This document shows, piece after piece, positions 50,536-59,375 of a stretch of 64,000 nucleotides of DNA; positions within the stretch are counted from its first letter, which is position 1, and each line of letters begins with the position of its first letter. The translations under genes and the position numbers were made by a program. The stretch spans positions 310,001 through 374,000 of the forward strand of contig JAJLPB010000004.1 of assembly GCA_025548565.1 (NCBI GenBank), read 5' to 3'. The notes under the pieces were generated by a model that had not been told where the DNA came from, made no database searches, and saw only the letters and a list, made by a program, of their open reading frames with translations. Source of the stretch: Rugamonas sp. A1-17 (GTDB lineage: Bacteria; Pseudomonadota; Gammaproteobacteria; Burkholderiales; Burkholderiaceae_D).

Positions 50536-51795
50536 ATGACCACCCCCGATACCGCAGCACCCGCCCTGCCGGCAGTCCCGGCGCCGGGCAACCTGAACTT
50601 CATCCTGATTTGCGTCTTCATCGACATGCTGGGGATCGGGCTGATCGTGCCGGTGCTGCCGATGCTGGTCGGCGAATTCACCGGCTCGCGCGAGAACCAG
50701 GCCTACTGGTTCGGCATCATGAGCGCGGTGTTCGGCCTGATGCAGTTCATCTTCATGCCCATGCTGGGCGCCCTGAGCGACCGTATCGGCCGCCGCCCGG
50801 TGATGCTGTATTCGATGGCCGGCATGTGCATCAACTTCCTGTCCACCGCCTGGGCGCCCAACCTGGCCTACCTGTTCATCGGCCGCGTGGTCGGTGGCAT
50901 GTCGTCGGCCAGCATGTCGGTGGCGTCGGCCTACGCGTCGGACATCTCGACGCCGGAGAACCGCGCCAAGAGCTTCGGCAAGGTCGGCGCGGCGTTCGGC
51001 CTTGGCTTCATCTGCGGCCCGATGCTGGGCGGCCTGCTGGGCAGCGTCAACCTGCACCTGCCGTTCTACGTGGCGGGCGGGCTGTCGGCCGCCAATTTCG
51101 TCTACGGCTATTTCGTCGTGCCGGAATCGCTGCCGGCGGAGCGCCGGTCGACGTTCAAGGTGGCCAAGATCAATCCCCTGTCGGCGCTGTTCAAGCTGGC
51201 GCGCCGCACCGACATCCGCGGCCTGGTGATCACCTTCTCCCTGGTCACCTTCGCGCAGATGATGCTGCAGACGACCTGGGTGCTGTACACCCACTTCCGC
51301 TTCGCCTGGACGCCGGGCCAGAACGGCGCGGCCATGTTCTGCGTCGGCCTGACGGCGGCCGTGGTGCAGGCCGGCCTGCTGGGCATCCTGATCAAGCGCT
51401 TCGGCGAGGTGCGCCTGTCGCTGCTGGGATTGGGCTCGGGCGCCATCACCTACCTGCTGTACGGCCTGGCCACGCACGGCTGGATGATGTATGTGCTCAT
51501 CCTGTGCAATGTGCTGGCGTTCGCGGTCGGCCCGGCGCTGCAGGCCATCGTCTCGAAGGCGACGCCGCCCAATGAACAGGGCGAGTTGATGGGGTCACTG
51601 CAATCGGTCAGCAGCCTGGGGGTGATCTTCATGCCGCTGCTGGGCACCGCCATCCTCGGTGAAGTCAGCCACCTGCCGGCCGACGACTGGCGCATCGGCA
51701 GCACCTTCTACCTGTGCGCCGCCATGCAGGCGGTGGCCATCGTGGTGGCGCAGCGCTACTTCCACCAGCACCACATGCTGGCGGCCAAGCCATGA
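50536..51795 (+). CDS. MFS transporter, TetA/TCR type
   Basis: This 419-residue, 12-helix major-facilitator transporter has motif A as GALSDRIGRRPVML and an opening helix FIDMLGIGLIVPVLP typical of TetA-like proteins. It should exchange a drug or metabolite for protons. A proline-rich N-terminal tail of about 20 residues precedes helix 1. The stop overlaps the solute-binding gene as ATGA. Confidence 0.92.
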   Translation: MTTPDTAAPALPAVPAPGNLNFILICVFIDMLGIGLIVPVLPMLVGEFTGSRENQAYWFGIMSAVFGLMQFIFMPMLGALSDRIGRRPVMLYSMAGMCINFLSTAWAPNLAYLFIGRVVGGMSSASMSVASAYASDISTPENRAKSFGKVGAAFGLGFICGPMLGGLLGSVNLHLPFYVAGGLSAANFVYGYFVVPESLPAERRSTFKVAKINPLSALFKLARRTDIRGLVITFSLVTFAQMMLQTTWVLYTHFRFAWTPGQNGAAMFCVGLTAAVVQAGLLGILIKRFGEVRLSLLGLGSGAITYLLYGLATHGWMMYVLILCNVLAFAVGPALQAIVSKATPPNEQGELMGSLQSVSSLGVIFMPLLGTAILGEVSHLPADDWRIGSTFYLCAAMQAVAIVVAQRYFHQHHMLAAKP

Positions 51796-52613
51796 AGCGA
51801 TACGCCATCGCCGCGCTGCTGGCGGCCGGCGTGGCGCACGCCTGGGCCGCCGATTGTTCCCGCGACATCGCGGTGCCGGTGTCGGCCAGCGGCGCCAGCG
51901 TGCAGATCGAGGGAACGCACGTGGGCGGCATCTTTCCCGACCTGCTGCGCAGCGCGGGCAGCAAGAACGGCTGCAACTTCGTCTTCACCGTGGTGCCGCG
52001 CGCGCGCCAGGTGGCCATGTACAAGGCCGGCAAGGCGGACCTGCTGCTGCCTGCCTCGCGCACGCCATCGCGCGACCTGGCCGGCACCTTCGTGCCCATG
52101 ATAGGCCATCGCGCCATGCTGATTTCGGTGGCCGGCGCGCGCGCGCCGGTCACCGACGCCAAGAACCTGCTGGAGCGGCGCGAACTGCGCGTGGCCGTGG
52201 TGCGGGGCTTCGATTATGGCGAGGCATATTCGTCCCTGGTGAACGAGCTGGCCAAACAGGGCCGCCTGTTCACCGAGGTGGACGTGGTGGCGGTGGCGCG
52301 CCTGCTGCACGCCGGCTCGGCCGATCTCACCATCATGGGACCGACGCTGATGGCCGGCGCGATCCGGCGCGATCCGCGCGTCAACGGCTTGGAGGACAAA
52401 TTGCGCCTGGAGCCCATTCCCGAGCTGCCGTGGAACGACAGCGGCGCCTACGTGTCGCACGCCCTGCCGCCGGCGGACCAGCGGGTGCTGATCGACATGC
52501 TGGAGAAGATGGGCAGATCGAACGCGGTGATGGAAGGCTACCGCCGCTACTTCCGCGCGGACGTGCTGACCGACAGCGTGCGTCCGCGCCAGGCGTTAAA
52601 CGTTGAGCGTTAA
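51792..52613 (+). CDS. Periplasmic solute-binding protein (family 3-like)
   Basis: This 273-residue protein has a signal peptide (1-20, ending AHAWA) and an SBP family 3-type fold. Signs are GGIFPDLLRSAG, YKAGKADLLLPASRT and RELRVAVVRGFDYGEAY. No ABC permease or ATPase is adjacent, so it may be an orphan or a sensor-like binding protein. It overlaps the MFS stop. Its last codons form part of a heptamer repeat. Confidence 0.82.
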   Translation: MKRYAIAALLAAGVAHAWAADCSRDIAVPVSASGASVQIEGTHVGGIFPDLLRSAGSKNGCNFVFTVVPRARQVAMYKAGKADLLLPASRTPSRDLAGTFVPMIGHRAMLISVAGARAPVTDAKNLLERRELRVAVVRGFDYGEAYSSLVNELAKQGRLFTEVDVVAVARLLHAGSADLTIMGPTLMAGAIRRDPRVNGLEDKLRLEPIPELPWNDSGAYVSHALPPADQRVLIDMLEKMGRSNAVMEGYRRYFRADVLTDSVRPRQALNVER

Positions 52614-52628
52614 ACGTTAAACGTTAAA
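52594..52628 (+). repeat. Five tandem heptamers (CGTTAAA)
   Basis: CGTTAAA, CGTTGAG, then CGTTAAA three times run from the last codons of the solute-binding gene past its TAA. Repeat slippage could change the C-terminus. Confidence 0.9.
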
Positions 52629-52633
52629 CAATA

Positions 52634-52651
52634 AAACGGTTTATTCCGTTT
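52634..52651. terminator. Stem-loop between convergent genes
   Basis: AAACGG-tttatt-CCGTTT forms a 6-bp hairpin flanked by A/T-rich bases on both sides. It could terminate both the solute-binding gene and the CocE-type gene. Confidence 0.5.
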
Positions 52652-52654
52652 AGC

Positions 52655-54568
52655 TTATTTCCCCTCCACCACCGGCAGCTCCAGCGCGCTGCTTTCGGCG
52701 CCGGCGTGGTACACGCGCAGCGTCGCCTTCTTGTAGTCGGCCGGCTTGGCGTAGAAGATGTTCGGCACGTAGGTCTGCGGATTGCGGTCGTACAGCGGGA
52801 ACCAGCTGGACTGGATCTGCACCATCACCCGGTGGCCCGGCAGGAACACGTGGTTGGCGTTCGGCAGCGCGAAGCGGTACTTCTCCACGGCGCCCGGCGC
52901 GACCGGCGACGGATGCTCGAAGCTGTTGCGGTAGCGGCCACGGAAGATGTCCATCGCGATGCCCAGCTGGTAGCCGCCCAGCTCCGGCTGCGACGGCACT
53001 TCGTCCGGATAGACGTCGATCAGCTTGACCACCCAGTCGGTGTCGGTGCCGGTGGTCGATGCGTACAGGTTGACCATGGCGGCGCCGGCGATCTGCAGGC
53101 GGGCCTTCAGCGGCTCGGTGACATAGCTCAGCACATCGGTGCGGTCGGAAACGCCGCGCTGGTCGCTCACCAGCCATGGACGCCACACACTGGCGTCGTT
53201 CATATGCACCGGGCGCGGGACGAACGGCACCGGCTTGGCCGGGTCGGACACGTATTCGTCGAAGCCCGCGCCCTGCGGCGGCGCGTCGAAGTCCAGCTTG
53301 AAGCCGGGCTTCAGGTAGATCGGCTTGAGCGGCGCCGGGCAGCCGGATTCGCATGCCAGCGGCCAGCGCGGCAGGCGCTGCCAGCGATTGACGCCGGTCT
53401 GGTAGAACAGCACCGGCGGCGTGTCGGCGGCCGGTGCGCCGTCCTTCAGGTATTGATCGAGGAAGGGCTGCATCACGTCGCGGCGGAATTCCAGCGCGGT
53501 GTCGCCGGTGAACTTGAACGGGCCCAGGCTGGAGCCGTCGTAATTGACGCCGCTGTGGCGCCACGGCCCCACCACCAGGAAGTTTTTATCGTTGGCCTTG
53601 TCCTGCGGTTCGACCGCCGAGTAGAAGGCGTGGGCGCCGTAGATGTCTTCCTGGTCCCAGTAGCCGACCACGGTCATGGTGGGCACCTTCATCGGGCGCT
53701 TGGCCAGGATCTTGTCGAGCGCCTGCTGCTGCCAGTAGTTGTCGTAGGCCGGGTGCTCGAACAGCTTGCGGACGAAGTTGAGCTGGTCCAGGCCGAACTG
53801 GCGGGCGTAATCGGCGGTGGAGCCGCCGCGCAGCACGCCCTCGTAGTCGTCGTAGACGCCGGTGGCCAGGGTCTTGCCGCTGCCCTTGGCGGCGGTCTGG
53901 CCGGCGATGTAGCTCAGGTTGGTCACGCGGAAGGCGCCGTTGTGGAACCAGTCGTCGCCGCGCCAGCCGTCGACCATGGGGCTCATCGGCACGGCGACCT
54001 TGAGCGCCGGGTGCGGGTCGACCAGCGCCATCAGCACGGTGAAGCCCTCGTAGGACGAGCCTATCATGCCAACGTTGCCGTTACTTTCGGGGACGTGCTT
54101 GACCAGCCAGTCGATGGTGTCCCAGGCGTCGGTGGTGTGGTCGGTACGGGTGTTGTTGAGCGGGCCCTTGACCGGGCGGGTCATCACGTACTCGCCCTCG
54201 GAACCGTATTTGCCGCGCACGTCCTGGTAGACGCGGATGTAGCCGTTTTCCAACATCACTTCGTCGCCCTGCCCGACCGTGGCCAGCACGCTGGGACTGA
54301 CGTTGCGCTGGGCGCGGCCGCTGGCGTTGTACGGCGTGCGGCTCAGGACCATGGGCGCGTGGACGGCGCCCTTGGGGATGACGATCACGGTGTGCAGCTT
54401 GACGCCGTCGCGCATGGGGATCATGACGTCGCGCTTGACGTAGTCCGCGTTGGGGATGGCGGTGTCGAACTTGGCGGGGATGTCGGGCGCCATCGGCGGC
54501 GTGGGCGTTTGCGCCGTTGCGGCGGAGACCATCAGGGTGGAAAGCACTGCAACTGCAAGGACACGCAT
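52655..54568 (-). CDS. Exported CocE/NonD-family hydrolase
   Basis: This 637-residue protein has a signal peptide (1-19). The alpha/beta-hydrolase domain has nucleophile S172 in MIGSSYEGF, and a C-terminal jelly-roll domain (from about 400) is typical of X-Pro dipeptidyl-peptidase-type S15 enzymes (HVFLPGHRVMVQIQSSWFP). Family members include cephalosporin acylases, cocaine esterase and alpha-amino-acid ester hydrolases; the substrate is unknown. A 13-base motif shared with the M28 peptidase promoter lies at 54613-54625 upstream. Confidence 0.9.
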   Translation of the reverse strand: MRVLAVAVLSTLMVSAATAQTPTPPMAPDIPAKFDTAIPNADYVKRDVMIPMRDGVKLHTVIVIPKGAVHAPMVLSRTPYNASGRAQRNVSPSVLATVGQGDEVMLENGYIRVYQDVRGKYGSEGEYVMTRPVKGPLNNTRTDHTTDAWDTIDWLVKHVPESNGNVGMIGSSYEGFTVLMALVDPHPALKVAVPMSPMVDGWRGDDWFHNGAFRVTNLSYIAGQTAAKGSGKTLATGVYDDYEGVLRGGSTADYARQFGLDQLNFVRKLFEHPAYDNYWQQQALDKILAKRPMKVPTMTVVGYWDQEDIYGAHAFYSAVEPQDKANDKNFLVVGPWRHSGVNYDGSSLGPFKFTGDTALEFRRDVMQPFLDQYLKDGAPAADTPPVLFYQTGVNRWQRLPRWPLACESGCPAPLKPIYLKPGFKLDFDAPPQGAGFDEYVSDPAKPVPFVPRPVHMNDASVWRPWLVSDQRGVSDRTDVLSYVTEPLKARLQIAGAAMVNLYASTTGTDTDWVVKLIDVYPDEVPSQPELGGYQLGIAMDIFRGRYRNSFEHPSPVAPGAVEKYRFALPNANHVFLPGHRVMVQIQSSWFPLYDRNPQTYVPNIFYAKPADYKKATLRVYHAGAESSALELPVVEGK

Positions 54569-54679
54569 ATCGGCTCCGGTAAGGGGTATCGCTCAGGATC
54601 GGCAATACTACCTTATCGTTTAGATTAATGCATGAGCTTGACGGGCGCGGCCGCAGCCGGGCTTGCGGGGCCACACACC

Positions 54680-54709
54680 TTGACAGACCGGCGCTGAACT
54701 GCAACCATA
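54680..54709 (+). promoter_or_regulatory. Candidate promoter of the trpS leader
   Basis: A perfect TTGACA (-35) lies at 54680-54685, with a weak -10 (AACCAT or ACCATA) 17-18 bases later. Transcription would start close to the ATG of the small leader frame at 54715. Between 54569 and 54679 only the promoter region of the divergent CocE-type gene is seen. Confidence 0.45.
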
Positions 54710-54714
54710 CGCGG

Positions 54715-54765
54715 ATGACTTTTTACACCACACTTCACGCCTGCCTGAATTGGCGCCGCTCCTAG
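54715..54765 (+). CDS. Possible 16-residue leader peptide with Trp codon
   Basis: The frame MTFYTTLHACLNWRRS has one Trp codon four codons before its stop. It lies 43 bases before a strong terminator hairpin and 112 bases before trpS. This is the layout of a transcription attenuator sensing charged tRNA-Trp. No Shine-Dalgarno sequence is visible; it could be read from a near-leaderless transcript. The reading is speculative. Confidence 0.35.
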   Translation: MTFYTTLHACLNWRRS

Positions 54766-54807
54766 CGCGCGGCCACTGTCTACCCATAGTGATGTGATAT
54801 TTTTATC

Positions 54808-54837
54808 AACGCCGCCCTTATCTGGTGGCGTTTTTTA
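54808..54837 (+). terminator. Strong intrinsic terminator or attenuator before trpS
   Basis: AACGCCGCC-cttatct-GGTGGCGTT forms a 9-bp stem (one G-U pair) followed by a run of T. No plus-strand gene lies upstream except the leader frame, so it would act on the trpS transcript. Confidence 0.8.
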
Positions 54838-54876
54838 TTCGTCGCGCCGGACCGGGGCAACGTAAAGGAACCCCTG

Positions 54877-55929
54877 ATGAGCCTGACCGAACAGTCCGAA
54901 GTAATCGCCACCGCACCCGCCGCGTCCAAAGGCCCGACCGTGATCCTGACCGGCGACCGCCCGACCGGCCCGCTGCACCTGGGCCACTTCGTCGGCAGCC
55001 TGCGCAACCGCGTCGCCTATCAGCACGAATACAAGCAGTTCATCATGCTGGCCGACGCCCAGGCGCTGACCGACAACATGGACGACACCGGCAAGGTGCA
55101 CCGCAACGTGGTCGAGGTGGCGCTGGACTATCTGGCGGTCGGCATCGACCCGGCCAAGTCGACCATCCTGATCCAGTCGCAGATCCCGGAACTGGCCGAG
55201 CTGACCTTCTATTACCTGAACATGGTGACCGTGGCCCGCCTGGAGCGCAACCCGACCGTCAAGACCGAGATCGCGCTGCGCGGCTTCGAGCGCGACATCC
55301 CGGCCGGCTTCCTGACCTACCCGGCCTCGCAGGCGGCCGACATCTCGGCGTTCAAGGCCTCGCTGGTGCCGGTGGGCGAGGACCAGATCCCGATGATCGA
55401 GCAGACCAACGAGATCGTGCGCCGCTTCAACCGCATCGCCAACAAGGACATCCTGGTCGAGTGCAAGGCGCTGGTGCCGGAGATCGGCCGCCTGCCGGGC
55501 ACCGACGGCAAGGCCAAGATGAGCAAATCGCTGGGCAACACCATCAACCTGGGCGCCACCGCGGCCGAGATCACCGCCGCCGTGAAAAAGGTTTATACCG
55601 ATCCGCTGCACCTGCGCGTGGAAGATCCCGGCCACCTGGAAGGCAACGTCGCCTTCATCTACCTGGACGCCTTCGATCCTGAAAAAGACAAGCTGGCCGA
55701 GATGAAGGCCCACTACGTGCGCGGCGGCCTGGGCGACTCCATCGTCAAGAAGCGCCTGGAAGTGGTGCTGCAGGAGATGCTGGCGCCGATCCGCGCCCGC
55801 CGCGAAGAGCTGGCGCAGGACAAGGGCTACATCATGCAAATGCTGAAGGAAGGCACGATGCGCGCGCGCGAGGTGGCCGCGCAGACCGCCGACGAAGTCA
55901 AGGCCGCCCTCGGCCTGAGCTACTTCTGA
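54877..55929 (+). CDS. trpS: Tryptophan--tRNA ligase
   Basis: This 350-residue class I synthetase charges tRNA-Trp. The HIGH-type motif is PLHLGHF (about 34-40) and KMSKS is at 214-218. [19 protein letters not shown] is typical of TrpS. The N-terminal 20 residues are a short extension. AAAGGAA precedes the start. A terminator-like hairpin upstream suggests attenuation. The DUF1294 frame follows directly and overlaps the stop. Confidence 0.97.
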   Translation: MSLTEQSEVIATAPAASKGPTVILTGDRPTGPLHLGHFVGSLRNRVAYQHEYKQFIMLADAQALTDNMDDTGKVHRNVVEVALDYLAVGIDPAKSTILIQSQIPELAELTFYYLNMVTVARLERNPTVKTEIALRGFERDIPAGFLTYPASQAADISAFKASLVPVGEDQIPMIEQTNEIVRRFNRIANKDILVECKALVPEIGRLPGTDGKAKMSKSLGNTINLGATAAEITAAVKKVYTDPLHLRVEDPGHLEGNVAFIYLDAFDPEKDKLAEMKAHYVRGGLGDSIVKKRLEVVLQEMLAPIRARREELAQDKGYIMQMLKEGTMRAREVAAQTADEVKAALGLSYF

Positions 55930-56228
55930 ACGTTCCGGCGCCGCCCTCATTCCAGCTCGCGCTACTGCTGCTGGCGGCAGCGTATGGCCTGGCCAGCGTC
56001 GTCTGCTTTATCGCCTACGCGGTCGACAAGTCGGCCGCCGTGGGCCGCCGCCGGCGCATTTCCGAACGCACGCTGCTGCTGATGGGATTGGCCTTCGGTT
56101 GGCCCGGCGGCTGGCTGGCGCAGCGCTGGCTGCGCCACAAGTCCATCAAGACCAGCTTCCTCGTCAAATTCTGGCTGACCGCCGCGCTGAACCTGTTGGC
56201 GGCGGGCGGGCTGCTGGCCTGCCTCTAG
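55926..56228 (+). CDS. DUF1294 membrane protein with non-standard start
   Basis: The frame encodes about 100 residues matching DUF1294: a first helix [25 protein letters not shown], then [34 protein letters not shown] sequence and a last helix. The first ATG/GTG/TTG in frame is a GTG at 56040, which would cut off the first helix and the YAVDK motif. The most likely start is therefore CTG at 55926, overlapping the trpS stop as CTGA, but this is unproven. A sequencing error is the alternative. Confidence 0.7.
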   Translation: MNVPAPPSFQLALLLLAAAYGLASVVCFIAYAVDKSAAVGRRRRISERTLLLMGLAFGWPGGWLAQRWLRHKSIKTSFLVKFWLTAALNLLAAGGLLACL

Positions 56229-56234
56229 CGCTTC

Positions 56235-57590
56235 CTACAGTCCGGACGGATAGGTTTCCGGCAGCTCGTCCAGCCGCCAATGCGCGGACAACTCCAGCGG
56301 CTTGACGGCGTTGGAACGGTCGACATGGATCACGGCGTCGAACTGGCGCGCCACCTCGGCATCGAAGTAATGGCTCTGGCGTTCGGTCTCCGGCCGGTAG
56401 ACCACGCCGATCGCGCGCTCCAGCAGCTTTGCCGGCAAGGCCGCGCGGGCGTCCGCGCAGGCGCGCAGCGGCAGCAGGAAGCGCGCCAGCCGGGCCGGAT
56501 CCTCCTCGGTCACCTGGTGCAGCAAGGCCTCCAGGCTGCCCGGCAGCGATGGCCGCACGCGCTTGAGCTGGGCCGGCCCGTCCCATTCGCTGGCGGCCGT
56601 CACCGTGCCGTCGTGGGTGCTGAAGCCCAGCAGATAGACCGCCGCCTCGCCGTGCCGTTCCCGCGCCAGTTGCCCCAGGTTGAGTTGTCCCCCATGCCCC
56701 ATTTCCGTCGCGCGCGCGTCGCCCAGGTGCGAATTGTGCGCCCATACCACCAGCCGCGCCGGACCGCTCCGGTTCGCGGACAGGTGGGCCAGCAAAGCGT
56801 CCAGCGTGTCGGCCATGTGGCTGTCGCGCACATTCCACGACTCGTCGCGGCGGCTGAACATGGCGCGGTAGTAGCGCTCGGCGTTCTGCACCACGCGGGC
56901 GTTTTGCTGCGCGTAGAACAATTCGTCCGGCACCGAGGCGCCGGGCGCGTTCAGGTACTGCTGCGCCCGCGCGGTCAGCTCGGCCAGCTGGCGCACCACT
57001 TCCGCCTCGCAGTCCTCGCGCAGGCCCAGGCTGGCCAGGTAGCCGTAACGCAGCGGGTCGGCGCCGACGTGGTCGATGCAGCTGTAGCGTTCGCGCGCGC
57101 GCCCGGCGGCCGGAGGGTCGGCCTGCTCCAGGTAACGCACCTCCAGGCGCATCGACTGGTGCAGGCTGTATAGATCGAGGCCGTAGAAGCCGATGCGGCG
57201 CGCCGGCTCCCGCACCTGCTGGTTGTGCAGCCGCAGCCAGTACAGCAGCTCGACCATCTCCTCGTTGCGCCACATCCATTGCGGGAAGCGCTGGAAGCCG
57301 GACAGCGCCTGGTCGGCAGTCTGGCTGGCGCCCTTCAGCTGGACGAAGCGGCTCGCCTGCAGCGCGTCCGGCCAGTCCGCTTCGACGGCGATGGCGTCGA
57401 AGCCGTGTTCGACAATCAGCCGTTTGCTCAGGGCGGAACGCAGTTGATAGAACTCGCGCGTGCCGTGGGTGGCTTCGCCCATCAGCACCAGCCGCGCCTG
57501 GCCGATGTGGCTCAGCACGGCGTCGAGGTCATCGTCGGTGCGCAGCGGCAGCACTTGCTCCCGCAGCAGCGCCAGGGCTTGGTCGGTCAT
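56235..57590 (-). CDS. Erythromycin-esterase-family protein
   Basis: This 451-residue protein of the EreA/EreB superfamily has LVLMGEATHGTREFYQLRSAL, with the conserved GE-x-x-H-G motif, then AVEADWPDA, RRIGFYGLDLYSL and WAHNSHLGDARAT. The motifs place catalytic H and E as in the family. Most chromosomal members do not confer macrolide resistance, so a housekeeping hydrolase role is likely. It converges with DUF1294 with a six-base gap. Confidence 0.9.
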   Translation of the reverse strand: MTDQALALLREQVLPLRTDDDLDAVLSHIGQARLVLMGEATHGTREFYQLRSALSKRLIVEHGFDAIAVEADWPDALQASRFVQLKGASQTADQALSGFQRFPQWMWRNEEMVELLYWLRLHNQQVREPARRIGFYGLDLYSLHQSMRLEVRYLEQADPPAAGRARERYSCIDHVGADPLRYGYLASLGLREDCEAEVVRQLAELTARAQQYLNAPGASVPDELFYAQQNARVVQNAERYYRAMFSRRDESWNVRDSHMADTLDALLAHLSANRSGPARLVVWAHNSHLGDARATEMGHGGQLNLGQLARERHGEAAVYLLGFSTHDGTVTAASEWDGPAQLKRVRPSLPGSLEALLHQVTEEDPARLARFLLPLRACADARAALPAKLLERAIGVVYRPETERQSHYFDAEVARQFDAVIHVDRSNAVKPLELSAHWRLDELPETYPSGL

Positions 57591-57670
57591 GGCGGTCTCC
57601 CAAACAAATCCACGCAGGTATGCAATACTCTAGGTCGATTTTTATTTTTGTGCTTTGGAAAGAGTGTGCG

Positions 57671-58630
57671 ATGTGGACTGGGATTTTGTGCGGCTTGCTG
57701 GCGGGCGCGATGTGGGGCATGGTGTTCATCGTGCCGGAATTGCTGACGGCCTTCACGCCGCTGGAGATGGCGTGCGGACGCTACATCGCCTACGGCCTGA
57801 TCGCGGCCGGCCTGATGGCGCCGCGCCTGCCCGCGCTGCTGCGCCGCCTGGACCGCAGCGATGTGATCGCGATGATCAAGCATGCGCTGGCCGGTAACAT
57901 CGTCTACTACATGCTGCTTGCGCTGGGCGTCAAGTTCGCCGGCGTGGCGGCCACCTCGCTGATCATCGGCGTGCTGCCGATCTCCGTCACGCTGATGGGG
58001 AGCAAGGACCATGGCTCGGTGCCGCTCAAGCAGCTGATGCTGCCGCTGCTGCTGGTGGCGGCCGGCATCGCGTGCATCAATGTCGATGTGTTCTCCCACG
58101 ACGCGGGTAACGGCGCGCCGCTGGCCGACAAGATCCTCGGCGTGCTGTGCGCGGCCGGCGCCCTGCTGTGCTGGACCTGGTATTCGGTGGACAACGCGCG
58201 CTACCTGAAACGCAATCCGCATTTCAGCAGCGGCGAGTGGTCGGCCTTGTACGGCGTGTCGAGCGGCTTGATCGCGCTGGCGATCGCATTGGTGGCGCTG
58301 GCGCTGTTCCATGCCGACGTGACCGGCGCCGGCGCCGTGGCCAGCGGCCGCGATTGGACGCTGTTCTGGATTACCAACGGGCTGCTGGCCCTGGGCGCCT
58401 CGGTGATCGGCAACCATCTGTGGAATGTCGCCAGCCGCAAGGTGCCGCTGACCTTGTCCGGCCAGTTGATCCTGTTCGAGACCTTGTTCGCGCTGCTGTA
58501 CGGCTTTATCTACAAGCAGCAGCTGCCGCGCGGGCTGGAGGTCGCCGCCATGTTGTTGCTGGCGGGCGGCGTGCTGTGGTCGATGCGCGTGCACGCGCTG
58601 GACGAGGCCGGCGAGGCGCACGCCGGCTAA
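57671..58630 (+). CDS. DMT-family (EamA) transporter
   Basis: This 319-residue protein has ten membrane helices in two EamA repeats (first opening WTGILCGLLAGAMWGMVF, second from about residue 155). It probably exports a small metabolite. The start at 57671 follows GGAAAG; an in-frame start 17 codons earlier adds a weak extra helix. A 9-base tandem repeat follows the stop. Confidence 0.9.
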   Translation: MWTGILCGLLAGAMWGMVFIVPELLTAFTPLEMACGRYIAYGLIAAGLMAPRLPALLRRLDRSDVIAMIKHALAGNIVYYMLLALGVKFAGVAATSLIIGVLPISVTLMGSKDHGSVPLKQLMLPLLLVAAGIACINVDVFSHDAGNGAPLADKILGVLCAAGALLCWTWYSVDNARYLKRNPHFSSGEWSALYGVSSGLIALAIALVALALFHADVTGAGAVASGRDWTLFWITNGLLALGASVIGNHLWNVASRKVPLTLSGQLILFETLFALLYGFIYKQQLPRGLEVAAMLLLAGGVLWSMRVHALDEAGEAHAG

Positions 58631-58632
58631 TC

Positions 58633-58659
58633 GGGCTATTCGGACTATTCGGACTATTC
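58633..58659. repeat. Three tandem 9-bp units (GGACTATTC)
   Basis: GGGCTATTC, GGACTATTC and GGACTATTC run head to tail between the convergent DMT and PaiB genes. The third copy contains the PaiB stop codon. Confidence 0.9.
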
Positions 58660-59283
58660 GGGCTTGAGGCGCTCGGCCACCAGCTGCGCCATCGGATCGT
58701 CCCCCAGGCCCGCCACCACGCCGCGCTGGTCGGCGGCGCTGCGGTTCTGGTTGACCTTCCATTTGCCCACCAGGCTGTCGATCGGAATCTCGATGCCGAT
58801 GATGGCCTTCATGGTGGCGGCCATGAAGTCGGCGGGAGCGTCGTCCAGCTCCCACGGCTGCGGCATGCGGCCTTCGTGCGCGGCGGTCAGGTGGTCCAGC
58901 AGTCGGCGCAGCCAGAACGGGTCGTCCACCACGCGGCCGGTGCCGCGCGCCTGCACCATCACGTAGTTCCAGGTCGGCACCACCTTGTGCGTGGTGCGCT
59001 TGGTTTCGTACCAGCTCGGGCTGATGTAGGCCTCCGGCCCCTGAAACACCACCAGGCACGAGGTCGCGGACTCCAGCTTGCGCCACAGCGGATTGGCGCG
59101 CGCCACGTGGGCGCGCAGCACGCCCAGGCCGCTGTCGCCCTCGTCGGCGTACAGCATGAAGGGAATCAGGTCGGCGGTGACGCCGCCGGCATCGGCCAGG
59201 ATCAGCGTGGCCAGAGGAAAGGCACGCATCAGGCCGTGGCGGACTTCGAGACGGTCTTCGGCGAAGGCGGGTTGCAGATACAT
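58654..59283 (-). CDS. PaiB-family FMN-binding protein
   Basis: This 209-residue protein matches PaiB/FMN-binding negative transcriptional regulators: ADLIPFMLYADEG, VFQGPEAYISPSWYE, TWNYVMVQARG and GIEIPIDSLVGKWKVNQNR. It has a split-barrel flavin fold. In Bacillus PaiB affects protease and sporulation genes, but DNA binding is not general for the family. Confidence 0.93.
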   Translation of the reverse strand: MYLQPAFAEDRLEVRHGLMRAFPLATLILADAGGVTADLIPFMLYADEGDSGLGVLRAHVARANPLWRKLESATSCLVVFQGPEAYISPSWYETKRTTHKVVPTWNYVMVQARGTGRVVDDPFWLRRLLDHLTAAHEGRMPQPWELDDAPADFMAATMKAIIGIEIPIDSLVGKWKVNQNRSAADQRGVVAGLGDDPMAQLVAERLKPE

Positions 59284-59375
59284 GACGGCTCGGGTGGAGT
59301 GGGCAGTGATATCAGTCTAGCATCCGCGCCGGCCGGCCGGCAGGGCCAGCGCTGGCCGCGCGCGTGGGGCCAGGA

